Source: Gluconobacter sp. Gdi (lineage in GTDB: Bacteria; Pseudomonadota; Alphaproteobacteria; Acetobacterales; Acetobacteraceae). Taken from it: DNA of 64,000 nucleotides. Under the pieces are notes generated by a model that was not told where the DNA came from, made no database searches, and saw nothing but the letters and a program-made list of their open reading frames with translations. Made by a program: the position numbers and the translations under genes. The stretch lies in the NCBI RefSeq assembly GCF_014132155.1, contig NZ_BLJQ01000001.1:744001-808000 (forward strand). Direction: 5' to 3'. Below are positions 43,546-53,413 of the stretch, piece after piece. Position 1 is the first letter of the stretch; the number at the start of each line of letters is the position of its first letter.

Positions 43546-43831
43546 CAGGCGCAGGGAACTTTCATGGCTGTCAAATCGTTGTCACAAATTCGCTTCACAC
43601 ATAGGGTCTCAAGCGAAAATCTAAACTCACATTTTATGACCAAACGTTGCATTCGGCTTTACAGGTTGGTGTCCAATAAGCGGTTTGGAATGAGAGCGAC
43701 AAGCGAAAAACGCGCAGAATTGTAAGTGTCTCAAGCGATTACAGGCGAGGTCACATTTCGTGTTTGTGCCTAAGGCAACGGTTGCTCAGCCCCTTGAGCG
43801 CCGTCCTGCCAAGAAGGCGTGATGAGCAATC
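43546..43831. promoter_or_regulatory. 286-base gap with an 11-base direct repeat
   Basis: Upstream of the flippase/spt operon and downstream of a TonB receptor gene. GTCTCAAGCGA occurs at 43606-43616 and again at 43728-43738, and ACAAGCGAAAA at about 43699 is a third related copy. These may be binding sites controlling the spt operon; no regulator gene is adjacent. No gene seen. Confidence 0.4.
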
Positions 43832-46468
43832 TCAGAGCGATTTGCGAAGGGACAGCCCGATAGTCCGACCCATCGGGTCCATGAAAGCGGGTTGGTAGCC
43901 GGCTGGGGTGGCGCCGGTTCCGTTATGAACGTGAATGCGGTTGTTCGAGACATTATCCAGCGACAACATGATTCTAAAATTCTGAGCCCAGTTGCTGTGT
44001 TTCCAGCGGGGGACGTCTCCCAAAGTGACGAAAACCGAAAAATCCAGGGTCGCGAGGCTACTGAAATACAGGCTGCCTGCGGACGTGCTGCCCAGAGTTG
44101 ATGTGCCTGATTGCCACTTACCATCCAGCCGGATGCCAATACCATTTCGATACGCGCCTGCCTGAAGTTCCACTTCATGACGGGGTTTGCCGCCAAGGCC
44201 ACCTATCGTTCCGCCGTTTAGGAGGTCTATCGCGGGGAGGCCTGATCGTAATCGGACGGTATCGTTCAACCGCCAGACCTGGGTCAGGACAACGTAATAA
44301 CGGCCCTGCGTGGTATTGCCTGGCCGTCCTTTACCATGCGCTTTGTCAGGCTTATTTCCGAAAGGACGTGAAAGCGAGAAAGTGGTGTTCCATTCTGTCC
44401 GTTTCTCATAGTCGGCGTTGACTGGCCTTAAATCCACACGTTCCAGAACGCCGTCAGCATCTCGTTGGTAGTTATCCGGGAAAGCATCCTGAATGGCTGC
44501 GGTGGCAGTCGGTAAAGACAGAACCGGATTGTGTGTGTTGTCGTGCACGTAATTGATGTGCAGTCGTGATCCGTCCAGAAACGGAGGGGAGAGGATGGCA
44601 CCTAGGCTGATTTCATGTCGATCAGCGGACCGCAGGTTCCGGTTGCCCCCAGATACAGTCGTGACCTGAACGGACTCTCCGCGCACGTAATCGTATGTTG
44701 TGACGTTCGGAGTTTCGATGATGGGCGCCACCAATGACGAGGCCGCGGGGGCTTCTGTCTGTTCAGTAATGGAGAGCGGAAGCTGGATCCATGTGACAGG
44801 TGCCCATGTAATTCCTCCACCGACGGTTCCCAATGTCCCGAAGTGAGACACCTGGCTGACTGCACCGTTTACATTGGCATCCAGCTTTTCAAGAAAAGAC
44901 AGGAAGTGGTTCTTTCGGCTTGCGATTGGGAGGTCGCCGTTGATCCGAATTGTACCAATATCTCGGCTGATGGCCGCGCGAGATGTCACATTATTGACGG
45001 TGGATACAGCGTTTTGCTGGCTGAGTGTTCCCGTGGCGGCAATGCTGGTGGAGGCATCTCCAGCAGGAAGCGTAAAAACCGGACCGGAAAGCAGCCCGCT
45101 GATCTGCCCCTGATGGCTTGTGGTGCGGCCGTGATTGATGAGGCGCGTGCCTAACCAGGCTGGGGAAACTGTTGTCCATGGGTCGAAAGAAAGGTCGTTG
45201 GAATTCAGGGCTGCTTGGGCCGTTGTGAGCGAAAGCCCAGTCTGGCTGTTCGTGACTGTTTGGGTGTAGTCGTAGCTGCCCTTGGCATTCCACTTCCAGT
45301 CACCGAGGTTCCCATTGAAATTAAGGCCGGCGTGTCCTGTTTCGGTATGTGCCGTTTGCTGAAGGGGGGCGATGTTTCCAAAGCTGCGGAAGAGCTGAAC
45401 AGACTGGGTAAATGGTGAATAGAAACTTCCGCTGGGCAGCGTGAGTACGCCATGGGGTAGACCCTGCAGACTGATTTGATCCTGATGATCAAAGCTCACA
45501 TTGAGAGACGAGCTGATATTTTCAGTGATACGATCAGCGTAAACCCCGTTCAGGTTCAATTCGTGTTTGCGTGGCTGAAGCGTATAGGCTGAGGCATTCG
45601 TGCTGGTATTCGGATTGTTCGCGTAGGGAAGAATATCGTCCAGTGTTGCGGCCTGCCCGAAAGGCAAGGATGGGCTCCCTGCGGTTGTGACGGTCTGTCC
45701 GGAGAGTGCGTCAAGGGCTGGATCCAGGCTGGTGCCATCGGACGTACTGAGATTGCCCTGTGTGGCATAGAGTGAGTTTGCCGCCGGGGGAGCCACGCTG
45801 CGTTGGCTGTCTCTCAGCCATGAACTGGCCGTGTAACGAGCGCTGAGGTTGATGCGACGCTCGTCTTGCAGGCGCGTGAAGCTGAGGGAAAGAGCGCCAT
45901 TTTCTCCTCCCCCATCCGTGGATGTTTCGCCATATGCGCGCGCACGAACGGACCGGAAGTGTTTGACGGTGATGATGTTGACGACGCGCTGGTCTGCGGC
46001 GTAGCCATAACGGAGGGCTTCTTCTTCCGTAAAAATTTCCACACGTGCAATTGCTTCAAAGGGAAGGTCATTAACCTCCTGAAGGCCGGAAATTCTTTTG
46101 CCGTTTAGGAGAATAACGGGGGCATTTCCCGTTGCACCGCGACCAGAGCGTGTTTCGGGGGAAATTGTGCTCAACAGATCCGTTACGGTATCGACGCCAT
46201 AGGATTTAATCTCATCTGCGCTGATCTGCATGAGTGGCTTTGGCGCACCAATAACGGCTCCTTCCGGCTTGTGGCCGGTGACGACGATATGCTCCGTTGT
46301 GGATGTCGTGCTGCCGGATGCGTTGGAGGACACTGCGCCCGTCGTATTGGCGCCTTGCGCTAGAGCCGAGCTACAGGAAAGAGCGGCGCTGAAGCCGCAG
46401 CACGTCAGCTTTTGGAGGGTTAATCGGCGGCGTGTAGCGGCAGGAATGCCAGAATGGTGGCTGGTCAT
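43832..46468 (-). CDS. TonB-dependent outer-membrane receptor
   Basis: 878 residues from the ATG at 46468; the frame extends 70 codons further but without family character. Signal peptide ends near residue 38 (SALAQG), a low-complexity Ser/Thr linker follows, then the plug domain (about 60-190: TEHIVVTG box, LLSTISPETRSGRGATGNAPVILLNGKR) and a long barrel ending GLSLRKSL. The plug lacks the usual siderophore-receptor signatures and resembles the outer-membrane receptors with ISADEIKSYG / LLNGKRISG common in acetic acid bacteria. Ligand unknown. Confidence 0.82.
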   Translation of the reverse strand: MTSHHSGIPAATRRRLTLQKLTCCGFSAALSCSSALAQGANTTGAVSSNASGSTTSTTEHIVVTGHKPEGAVIGAPKPLMQISADEIKSYGVDTVTDLLSTISPETRSGRGATGNAPVILLNGKRISGLQEVNDLPFEAIARVEIFTEEEALRYGYAADQRVVNIITVKHFRSVRARAYGETSTDGGGENGALSLSFTRLQDERRINLSARYTASSWLRDSQRSVAPPAANSLYATQGNLSTSDGTSLDPALDALSGQTVTTAGSPSLPFGQAATLDDILPYANNPNTSTNASAYTLQPRKHELNLNGVYADRITENISSSLNVSFDHQDQISLQGLPHGVLTLPSGSFYSPFTQSVQLFRSFGNIAPLQQTAHTETGHAGLNFNGNLGDWKWNAKGSYDYTQTVTNSQTGLSLTTAQAALNSNDLSFDPWTTVSPAWLGTRLINHGRTTSHQGQISGLLSGPVFTLPAGDASTSIAATGTLSQQNAVSTVNNVTSRAAISRDIGTIRINGDLPIASRKNHFLSFLEKLDANVNGAVSQVSHFGTLGTVGGGITWAPVTWIQLPLSITEQTEAPAASSLVAPIIETPNVTTYDYVRGESVQVTTVSGGNRNLRSADRHEISLGAILSPPFLDGSRLHINYVHDNTHNPVLSLPTATAAIQDAFPDNYQRDADGVLERVDLRPVNADYEKRTEWNTTFSLSRPFGNKPDKAHGKGRPGNTTQGRYYVVLTQVWRLNDTVRLRSGLPAIDLLNGGTIGGLGGKPRHEVELQAGAYRNGIGIRLDGKWQSGTSTLGSTSAGSLYFSSLATLDFSVFVTLGDVPRWKHSNWAQNFRIMLSLDNVSNNRIHVHNGTGATPAGYQPAFMDPMGRTIGLSLRKSL

Positions 46469-46634
46469 GCAGTGGCCTGCCGATCTCCTGTAATGCGAGT
46501 TTGTGGGCTCCGTTTGTCTTTGGAGCTGGAAGGAGCGTCTGGGACTACCTGACGCAGAACCATGGTGGGGTATTTTGGGGGAAACTGTTTCTTTTTGTCG
46601 AGAAACAAAATTCTCCGAAACAATCAGCGTGTGT

Positions 46635-47204
46635 TCAGACTTTCTCGGCGTTCCGCATGGTCTCACTGTCAATGACATCCCGGATCGCGCGAGTTAATGC
46701 CGAGTGATCGGTATAGCGGCGTCCATAAGTCAGATTGAACTCATGGTCGAAGTCCGGCGGATTGATGCCGGTATTATGCTGAGAAATTGTTTCGAGTTTG
46801 TCGAAAGCCTTGGCCATCCTGGCTTCAGGGCTGGAGGCATTTTCGTACTCATCCCAGAGCTCAAGAAACTCCTCTTTCAGGTGGTCTGGAAGAGGGGCCA
46901 TGACGGTCAGGAGATCTTCGCGTTCCTGTTGGGACTTATTGCTTGAAGCGTCAATGGAAATGGCAGGAATATCGCCATGGATCGCTTCGCCCAGATCATG
47001 GAGAATGCAAATTTTGAGAAGGCGCAGCAGGTCGATGCCTTCAAGCTGGTCAGCGAAGGTCATAACAAGAAGGCATAAACCCCAGGTGTGTTCTGCGGTG
47101 CTTTCAGCCTGGCCACCCAGAGTAAAGGCGCGGCGGAGAACATCTTTGAGCTTGGAGGCTTCACGGAGAAAATCGAGACGCTTCTTGATCTCGTGTGTAG
47201 TCAT
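46635..47204 (-). CDS. HD-domain hydrolase, YfbR-like 5'-nucleotidase family
   Basis: 189 residues from the ATG at 47204, with AGGA at about ten bases. The HD motifs are AEHTW (about 35), ILHDLGEAIHGDI (about 67-79) and a later D near 135, matching COG1896-type 5'-deoxynucleotidases. These enzymes dephosphorylate nucleoside monophosphates. Start chosen at ATG because the upstream extension has no family pattern. Ends about 165 bases from the TonB receptor start (downstream on the same strand). Confidence 0.8.
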   Translation of the reverse strand: MTTHEIKKRLDFLREASKLKDVLRRAFTLGGQAESTAEHTWGLCLLVMTFADQLEGIDLLRLLKICILHDLGEAIHGDIPAISIDASSNKSQQEREDLLTVMAPLPDHLKEEFLELWDEYENASSPEARMAKAFDKLETISQHNTGINPPDFDHEFNLTYGRRYTDHSALTRAIRDVIDSETMRNAEKV

Positions 47205-47272
47205 TAAAATGGGTCCTGACGATTGGAAATTTGAGGCCAAAGTCAGGCCTGATTTTGAGAGATGGCGTCCTG

Positions 47273-47401
47273 TCACATCACCAGCGCGTAAAGCACCAGA
47301 TATCCGGCAATCACGAGTAAGACCAGAATTCCAAGAAGGACTGGAAAGCCCATGCCGTTCTGGATCGATTTGATCGCCTTAACGATAAATTCAGCCATCA
47401 T
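47273..47401 (-). CDS. Small single-span membrane protein (42 residues)
   Basis: ATG at 47401 (a second ATG directly follows) with CCAGGAG six bases upstream. About 14 amphipathic residues (AEFIVKAIKSIQNGMGFP), then one strong hydrophobic helix (VLLGILVLLVIAGYLVLYAL) and a stop at 47273-47275. The good ribosome site and clean helix support it as a real small gene. No function recognised. It precedes the HD-domain gene on the same strand. Confidence 0.6.
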   Translation of the reverse strand: MMAEFIVKAIKSIQNGMGFPVLLGILVLLVIAGYLVLYALVM

Positions 47402-47482
47402 GTCGTACTCCTGGCACGAGCGCAGAGGAACGGTTGTCCTGCACTCATGGGAAATTATATGCGAAAACGGTTAAAATGGTAA

Positions 47483-47497
47483 CTCCCTGTCAGGGAG
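47483..47497. repeat. Intergenic palindrome CTCCCTG-T-CAGGGAG
   Basis: Seven-base arms with one central base, same arms as at 39200-39215. Lies in the gap 47402-47620 upstream of the small lipoprotein gene. Confidence 0.45.
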
Positions 47498-47620
47498 GGC
47501 CAGAAATGTAACCGGGCATTTAAAAGATGAGTTGCATTTTGTTCCGACATTGCGCCGGAAAGCAGCCATATTGCTTGGGTATAATCTTTGCCAGTTCAGT
47601 CTTTCGAAAAGGTTTGATCC

Positions 47621-47776
47621 ATGAAGCGTTTTGCAATGTTACTGCTCGCTTTCGGTCTGACGGCACCGTTAATGGCGTGTTACGGGCCGTATGATCACGG
47701 GCGGGGACATCATCATCATCATGGGGGCCGAGGCGGACCCTATGTAGGCGGCGGGGGTGGATACGGTCGTCGCTGA
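47621..47776 (+). CDS. Small His/Gly-rich lipoprotein (51 residues)
   Basis: ATG at 47621; hydrophobic leader ending LMAC at residue 20, a clear lipobox. The mature peptide is about 31 residues with a five-histidine run and many Gly, Tyr and Arg (pattern GRGHHHHHGGRGG, then PYVGGGGGYGRR). Probably an outer-membrane or periplasmic metal-binding lipoprotein. Gene is short but the signal and stop are clean. Metal ligand is inference. Confidence 0.6.
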   Translation: MKRFAMLLLAFGLTAPLMACYGPYDHGRGHHHHHGGRGGPYVGGGGGYGRR

Positions 47777-47910
47777 CCGTTACCTTTACAGGAGGGCGGC
47801 TCCAAAGCGGTTTGTCGTTCTTCTGAGGTTATCCTGTCTTTGCCTGTTCAGGGTGGCCGTGTAGGGAAGAGGAGCAGCGTTCCGTTCTGGAACTGTTATT
47901 CTGAACGCAC

Positions 47911-49320
47911 ATGGATATAGAGATGCCCGCATCCGGGGTTGAGACAGGCTGGTTTCCCATTTCCCTTCGTCTGGAAGGTGCACGCGTATTGCTGGTTGGT
48001 GGCGGTGAAGTTGCCGTCAACAAGGGCAGGCTTTTGCTTGATCACGGCGCGCATATCGAGATTGTTGCGGAAACCCTGAATACTGTTGTTCAGGAGTGGG
48101 TGGATGCGGGATTGGTACGGCATGTAGGTGGCCGTGTTGATTCCACTATTTTACAAACTGTCATGCCAGGATGTCGTCTGGTTTATGCGGCGACAGACGA
48201 TCGGAGCGTCAATCGCACGGTCGCTGCTCTCGCTGATACATTGAACATTCCAGTCTGTGCTGTTGATGATCCGGAACCCTCCACGTTCATCACGCCTGCG
48301 CAGGTTCGGCGTGGGGCGGTGCGGGTTGCAATTTCAACAGCCGGCGGAGCACCGGTCTTGGCACGCCGACTGCGCGAACAGATTGAAAGCTGGATGCCTC
48401 ACGGAACCGGGCAACTTGCAGCTTACATGCAATCCCGCCGGGCGCGCGTGTCTGCCCAATATCCGGAAGTTCAGGATCGGAAACGGATCTGGGAAGATTT
48501 TCTGGATGGAGCGGGCGCAGAAGCTGCATTGGCAGGCGATGAAGTGCGTGCGGATGCTGTGCTTGATGTGCTCTTGTCAGCACAGCGGGCAGCCGGGGAA
48601 GTCTGGCTTGTGGGGGCGGGGCCGGGAGACCCGGATCTTCTCACATTGAAGGCACTGCATTTCATGCAGAATGCTGACGTGGTGCTTTACGATAATCTGT
48701 TACCGAAAGTGTTGCTCGAACGTGTTCGACGTGACGCCGAACTGATTTTTGTGGGTAAGCAGCGTAATCGCCATGCGATGCCTCAGTCTGAAATCAACAA
48801 TGAGATGGTCCGTCATGCGAAAGCCGGTCAACGGGTTCTGCGGCTGAAGGGGGGCGATCCGTTTATTTTTGGACGTGGCGGCGAGGAAATTGAATCTCTG
48901 GTCGACGCAGGTGTGTCTTTTCGCGTTGTGCCGGGCATTACCGCAGCAAGCGGATGTGCGTCCTATGCGGGCATTCCACTGACTCACCGGGATTGTGCTC
49001 AGGCCTGTCTGTTTGTGACGGGGCATGCACGAGCAGATGGCGTGCTCGATTTGCCTTGGGACGATATGGCTGACCGCCGTCAGACTGTCGTTATCTATAT
49101 GGGGATTTCGACGTTACCTGCCCTGATGGCGGGTCTGATAAAAAATGGCCTGCCATCAGATTGGCCTGCGGCTATCGTGGAGCGGGGAACCCAGCCGGGG
49201 CAGCGCGTGTTGACGGGAACACTTGGAACAATGGCGGCTCAGGCAGCCGAAGCGCAGGTCTCTTCGCCTGCGCTTGTGATTGTGGGTGAGGTTGTTCGTC
49301 ATCGCGTTGTTTCACCGTGA
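47911..49320 (+). CDS. cysG: Siroheme synthase (fusion)
   Basis: 469 residues combining precorrin-2 dehydrogenase/ferrochelatase and uroporphyrinogen-III methyltransferase. N-terminal Rossmann motif [14 protein letters not shown] (about 26-39); the methyltransferase begins [17 protein letters not shown] near 228 and has [16 protein letters not shown] and VPGITAASG. Length like E. coli CysG (457). Makes siroheme for sulfite reductase; no cys genes adjacent. Confidence 0.95.
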   Translation: MDIEMPASGVETGWFPISLRLEGARVLLVGGGEVAVNKGRLLLDHGAHIEIVAETLNTVVQEWVDAGLVRHVGGRVDSTILQTVMPGCRLVYAATDDRSVNRTVAALADTLNIPVCAVDDPEPSTFITPAQVRRGAVRVAISTAGGAPVLARRLREQIESWMPHGTGQLAAYMQSRRARVSAQYPEVQDRKRIWEDFLDGAGAEAALAGDEVRADAVLDVLLSAQRAAGEVWLVGAGPGDPDLLTLKALHFMQNADVVLYDNLLPKVLLERVRRDAELIFVGKQRNRHAMPQSEINNEMVRHAKAGQRVLRLKGGDPFIFGRGGEEIESLVDAGVSFRVVPGITAASGCASYAGIPLTHRDCAQACLFVTGHARADGVLDLPWDDMADRRQTVVIYMGISTLPALMAGLIKNGLPSDWPAAIVERGTQPGQRVLTGTLGTMAAQAAEAQVSSPALVIVGEVVRHRVVSP

Positions 49321-49358
49321 ACAAAGAGCTGCGCGTAAGCTGCATGGCTCCTGTTCTT

Positions 49359-49374
49359 AAAAAAGGCCTTTTTT
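49359..49374. repeat. Perfect 16-base palindrome after cysG
   Basis: AAAAAAGGCCTTTTTT at 49359-49374, 39 bases after the cysG stop and 56 before glsA. No loop, so a weak intrinsic terminator at best; may be a regulatory site. Confidence 0.4.
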
Positions 49375-49429
49375 CAATAGGCTACTCTGTGAAAGGTCTT
49401 ACAAGCGCCTGAACTGGAGATGACCCCTT

Positions 49430-50368
49430 ATGCCCTCACTCACCGCCATTATCACGGAAATCGCAGAGGAAATGCGTGCCGAGACAGACCGGGGGCAGGT
49501 GGCAAACTATATTCCGCCTTTGGCAAACGTCGATCTTGGCCGTTTTGGAATGGCCATTATCGATGCAGAAGGCGGCAGTCACATTGTTGGAGACGCTGAA
49601 GAAGCCTTTTCCATTCAGAGCGTCTCAAAGGTTTTTGGCCTGACGTTGGCGCTTAATGCTGTGGACGCCGGGCTCTGGAGCCGCGTGCGGCAGGAGCCGT
49701 CAGGCAGTGCGTTCAATTCAATCATCCAGCTTGAAAGTGAAAACGGAATTCCGAGAAATCCGTTCATCAATGCGGGGGCAATTGTCGTATCAGATATTCT
49801 GACGTCCCAGTATGGTCTGGACGGTGCGCAGAATGAGCTTCTGGGCTTCCTGAAACCCATGAGCTCAGATCCGGATACCATCCTGATTGACCGGGATGTT
49901 GCGCGGCAGGAAGAAGAAACCGGATTTCGCAACAAGGCTCTGGCCAATTATATGCGGACGTTCGGGAATATTCATAACCCCATTGATGAAACGCTGGACC
50001 TGTACTTCCACCAGTGTGCGCTGACCATGAGTTGTAGGCAGCTTGCAGAAATGGGCACCTATCTTATGACGGGCGGTATTAATCCCAGAACGGGCGAGCG
50101 TGTCATTTCCACGCGAAATGCCCAGACCGTACTCGCTCTGATGATGATGTGCGGACATTATGACGGGTCCGGATCTTTTGCGATCAGGGTTGGTCTGCCA
50201 GGGAAGTCGGGCGTTGGCGGCGGTATTCTGGCTGTTGTTCCAGGCGTGGCATCTGTTGCGGTATGGTCACCCGGTTTGAATGCGCAGGGCAATTCACTAT
50301 TGGGAACACGTGCTCTGGAGCGTCTTGTTCAGCATACGGGATGGAATGTTTTCCGCGCCAGTCACTGA
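49430..50368 (+). CDS. glsA: Glutaminase
   Basis: Hydrolyses glutamine to glutamate and ammonia; serine-beta-lactamase-like fold. 312 residues, usual length. Catalytic S64-V-S-K67 in [20 protein letters not shown] (about 110-118) and the GKSGVGGGI motif near 263 are intact. Preceded by GGAG. Stands alone, between cysG and the iron-uptake operon. Confidence 0.95.
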   Translation: MPSLTAIITEIAEEMRAETDRGQVANYIPPLANVDLGRFGMAIIDAEGGSHIVGDAEEAFSIQSVSKVFGLTLALNAVDAGLWSRVRQEPSGSAFNSIIQLESENGIPRNPFINAGAIVVSDILTSQYGLDGAQNELLGFLKPMSSDPDTILIDRDVARQEEETGFRNKALANYMRTFGNIHNPIDETLDLYFHQCALTMSCRQLAEMGTYLMTGGINPRTGERVISTRNAQTVLALMMMCGHYDGSGSFAIRVGLPGKSGVGGGILAVVPGVASVAVWSPGLNAQGNSLLGTRALERLVQHTGWNVFRASH

Positions 50369-50480
50369 GCTGAGGCGGCTTATTTTTTTATATATCACTG
50401 AAAAATATCGATATTTATGGAGGTGTGTTTGCCTGCCTGCGGGGTAGGCATTCTTTGATGCAATTCCCTTGATGACTCCT

Positions 50481-50501
50481 AATTGACAATAATTATCAAT
50501 T
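50481..50501. promoter_or_regulatory. Fur-like iron box upstream of siderophore receptor
   Basis: A 21-base near-perfect inverted repeat with 10-base arms (9 of 10 paired) around one central base; left arm AATTGACAAT, right arm ATTATCAATT. It lies 46 bases before the receptor start, in a gene-free 178-base gap. Resembles Fur boxes in spacing and A/T pattern. Regulator identity is inference. Confidence 0.65.
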
Positions 50502-50546
50502 GCAAATATGAGGGCTCCAGTTCCGATCCTCTCTCGGTGAGCCTGC

Positions 50547-52832
50547 ATGTCCTCTTCTGTTGTTAAATATACTGTTTTTCCTGCTCTTGTGCTGGCGGGG
50601 CTGACATCCGCTGCCGTAGGAGCAGATGCGTCCGCGGTCTCGGATGAAGCTCCGTCCAGGGGCCAGAAACAACTTCAGAAAACCGGGCAGTCGCAGCCAT
50701 CAAAGTCCAAGGCAGAAGTCATTGTTGTGACGGCGACGGGCATGTCTCATGCGTCTTCCGCAACAAAGACCCGCACGCCCATTATTGAATCGCCTCAGTC
50801 AATTTCCATCGTCAGTCGCGAAGAAATTGAACTGCGTGCGTCTCCGACCATCGCCGATGCTCTTGCTTACACGGCAGGTGTGCAGGCTGAGCCATCTGGT
50901 ATCGACAGTCGAGTGGATGAAGTGTCCGTGCGCGGGTTTGGGGCAGGCGGGTTTTCATCGAACAATAACTTTGTGGATGGGTTGCGTTTGCCTTCAGGCG
51001 GGCAGTGGACCCGAACGTCCTTTGATCCGTTCGCACTTCAGCAGATTGAAGTTCTGAAAGGGCCTTCCGGTGCTTTGTATGGTCAGACGGCACCAGGAGG
51101 AGTGGTGAATCTTGTCACCAAGCGCCCGACAGAAAAAAGTGAAGGCGAGTTCTTTCTACAGAGCAGCGGCTTTACGAACCTGTCTAACTGGCAGGGGCAG
51201 GCTTCCGGTGATGTTTCCGGCCGACTGACCCATGATGGCGCATTGACCGGTCGAATTGTTGGCCTTGCGCGCTATGGTGACACTCAGGTCAATCAGGTGC
51301 GCACGGGACGATATTACATTTCCCCAAGTCTGACCTGGAAAATCACACCCAAAACGGTTTGGACTTTGCTGGCGCAGTATCAGCGTGATCAGGGTGGCTC
51401 TACGTTCCAGTTCCTGCCAGCAACAGGCACACTTTACGCATCCAAAGGCCGCCATATTGCAAATGACGCGAATATTGGTGAGCCGAACTGGGATACATTT
51501 GATCGCAATCAGGCTCTGGCGGGCTCATTTCTGGAACATAAATTTAACCGTTTCCTGACGGTCCGAAATAATACACGCTATACTTATCTGAACACGCTTT
51601 ACAGAGCGACAGTGCTTTCCGGCGATACGCTAGCAAGATGCGCGGCAACAGTCACAGGATGTATTGCTGGCGAAACAGTTAATCGCCGTGCCGTGGAAGG
51701 CAGAGGCCAGTCTCAAGGTGTCACGACCGATACACAACTTGAAGGGCATGTTCGCACAGGGCCGGTGAGGCATTTACTCCTGGTTGGCACAGACTATTTT
51801 TATACGAACTGGCGTCATAGTCGTGATCTGGTGGCATCATCTTACGTGTTGCCCATTCTGAATATCTTTAATCCACAAGCACGTGGAAGTGCTGGCTATT
51901 CAGATAACCTCAATCCACAGATCTATACGGCGACGATAAGTCGTCAGAACGGAATTTATTTCCAGGATCAGATCAAGTTTAATCGTCTTCGGGTCACGAT
52001 TGGTGGGCGTCAGGACTGGGCGCATGATGACACGCTGAACGTTCTCACGAAATCTCGTTACATCACGAATTCCAACGCGTTCACCTGGCGAGCAGGTGCC
52101 GTTTATATGTTTGATAACGGTCTGGTGCCTTATTTCAGCTACGCTCAGTCGTTTCAGCCACAAGTCTCTGACCCGTCGACGTCTCTGGGAGGAAAGGCTT
52201 TCAAGCCGACAACAGGCGATCAGTATGAAGGCGGCATTCGGTACCAGTATGGGAAGAGTATCTACGTCACTTTTGGTGGCTACCAGATCACTCAGAACAA
52301 CATGACCACTTATGATCCGAATGGCACGCTTTGTGGCACATCAACGTGCCTGGTTCAGACGGGGCAGGGCCGGGTTCGTGGGCTGGAACTTGAAGGCAAG
52401 GCAAACCTGCCGTGGGATATGTCCGTAATCTTTACCGGCACCCGCAGTGAAGCAAAGATCACTCGCTCCAACACGGCATCACAGGTCGGTAATTATCTTG
52501 GACAGGCTCCCAAGTGGATGGCATCGCTCTTTGTGGATCAGCGCATCCAGCATGGGACATTCGCTGGCGTCGGTCTTGGTGGTGGGGTTCGTTATACGGG
52601 CACGAGTTTCGGGGATACTGCAAATACACTGCATATTCCAGATTACACGCTGTTCGATTTATTTCTTCGATATGATTTCGCAACGGCTCATCCGCGTTAC
52701 AAAGGTCTGTCCTTTTCGTTTAATGCCCGGAACATTGTCAACAAGCGCTTTGTCGCAACCTGCACCGCCCTTTCGGCCTGCTATTACGGACAGGGCCGTA
52801 ACCTGACAGCCCGTCTTGAATACCGTTGGTAA
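50547..52832 (+). CDS. TonB-dependent siderophore receptor
   Basis: 761 residues: signal peptide (to about 27, AVGA-DA), a TonB-box-like EVIVVTATG near 60, plug domain with IESPQSISIVSREEIE, EVSVRGFGAGGFSSNN and EVLKGPSGALYGQTAPGGVVNLVTKRP (the GPSG...PGG siderophore-receptor signature), then a beta-barrel ending LTARLEYRW. Typical ferric-hydroxamate or catecholate receptor. First gene of an iron-uptake operon behind a Fur-like site. Confidence 0.9.
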   Translation: MSSSVVKYTVFPALVLAGLTSAAVGADASAVSDEAPSRGQKQLQKTGQSQPSKSKAEVIVVTATGMSHASSATKTRTPIIESPQSISIVSREEIELRASPTIADALAYTAGVQAEPSGIDSRVDEVSVRGFGAGGFSSNNNFVDGLRLPSGGQWTRTSFDPFALQQIEVLKGPSGALYGQTAPGGVVNLVTKRPTEKSEGEFFLQSSGFTNLSNWQGQASGDVSGRLTHDGALTGRIVGLARYGDTQVNQVRTGRYYISPSLTWKITPKTVWTLLAQYQRDQGGSTFQFLPATGTLYASKGRHIANDANIGEPNWDTFDRNQALAGSFLEHKFNRFLTVRNNTRYTYLNTLYRATVLSGDTLARCAATVTGCIAGETVNRRAVEGRGQSQGVTTDTQLEGHVRTGPVRHLLLVGTDYFYTNWRHSRDLVASSYVLPILNIFNPQARGSAGYSDNLNPQIYTATISRQNGIYFQDQIKFNRLRVTIGGRQDWAHDDTLNVLTKSRYITNSNAFTWRAGAVYMFDNGLVPYFSYAQSFQPQVSDPSTSLGGKAFKPTTGDQYEGGIRYQYGKSIYVTFGGYQITQNNMTTYDPNGTLCGTSTCLVQTGQGRVRGLELEGKANLPWDMSVIFTGTRSEAKITRSNTASQVGNYLGQAPKWMASLFVDQRIQHGTFAGVGLGGGVRYTGTSFGDTANTLHIPDYTLFDLFLRYDFATAHPRYKGLSFSFNARNIVNKRFVATCTALSACYYGQGRNLTARLEYRW

Positions 52833-52847
52833 TCTGATGGGAACGTT

Positions 52848-53114
52848 ATGATGACGACAGGGATTGCAATGGTTTTGGGGGCGGGGGGTGCTGTCCTGCT
52901 TTATATGGCCTCACCTGCTCAGCAACTGTGCACGCGACGCCCGGCATTTCGGGGATGTGTGGTTTCAGGATGTGTCATGCTCAGCATATCGTTGCTTGTT
53001 CTTCTGGCTACCCAGGGAAGCGGAACGGCAGTTTTTGAGTTTCTGACACTTCTTATGAGTGTCTGGTCTTTAGTGCCTCTGGCTGCTGCTGTGTGGCGAA
53101 AGAAAGTGTCATGA
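52848..53114 (+). CDS. Small membrane protein of iron operon (DUF3325-like)
   Basis: 88 residues with three hydrophobic segments (about 7-22, 36-54 and 61-80). The LCTRRPAFRG basic loop and position between receptor and PepSY protein match the small membrane proteins found in such operons. Stop overlaps the next ATG. Role unknown. Confidence 0.65.
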   Translation: MMTTGIAMVLGAGGAVLLYMASPAQQLCTRRPAFRGCVVSGCVMLSISLLVLLATQGSGTAVFEFLTLLMSVWSLVPLAAAVWRKKVS

Positions 53115-53413
53115 CAACAGTTCCTGCAATGCTGACAAGCCGAAACTGGTTTCCAAAAGCGAGCGCAGGCCTTGTTCTCGGGCTGACGCTTTCTTGTGCT
53201 CTGATGGGTGTTCTCGGGTTGGTATCACATGTTGATGGGCAGCCTCGTGCAGTTGGTTCGCAGTTCCTGATGTGGCTCATAGTGCCAGTCTGGACAGGAA
53301 TTCTTGGGACCTGTTTTCTATTTCGGTCAGGTTGGCATGCCTGGGGTATGCTCGGTCTGGCAAATGCGGTGCTCTGGGCCGTTTATATGGGTGTGCGGAG
53401 TATGGTATCGTGA
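53111..53413 (+). CDS. Small membrane protein of iron operon (DUF3649-like)
   Basis: 100 residues, with three hydrophobic segments; the FRSGWHAWGMLG element resembles DUF3649 iron-operon proteins. Start ATG overlaps the previous stop (ATGA) and its stop overlaps the PepSY GTG (GTGA). Role unknown, probably with the PepSY protein. Confidence 0.65.
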   Translation: MTTVPAMLTSRNWFPKASAGLVLGLTLSCALMGVLGLVSHVDGQPRAVGSQFLMWLIVPVWTGILGTCFLFRSGWHAWGMLGLANAVLWAVYMGVRSMVS

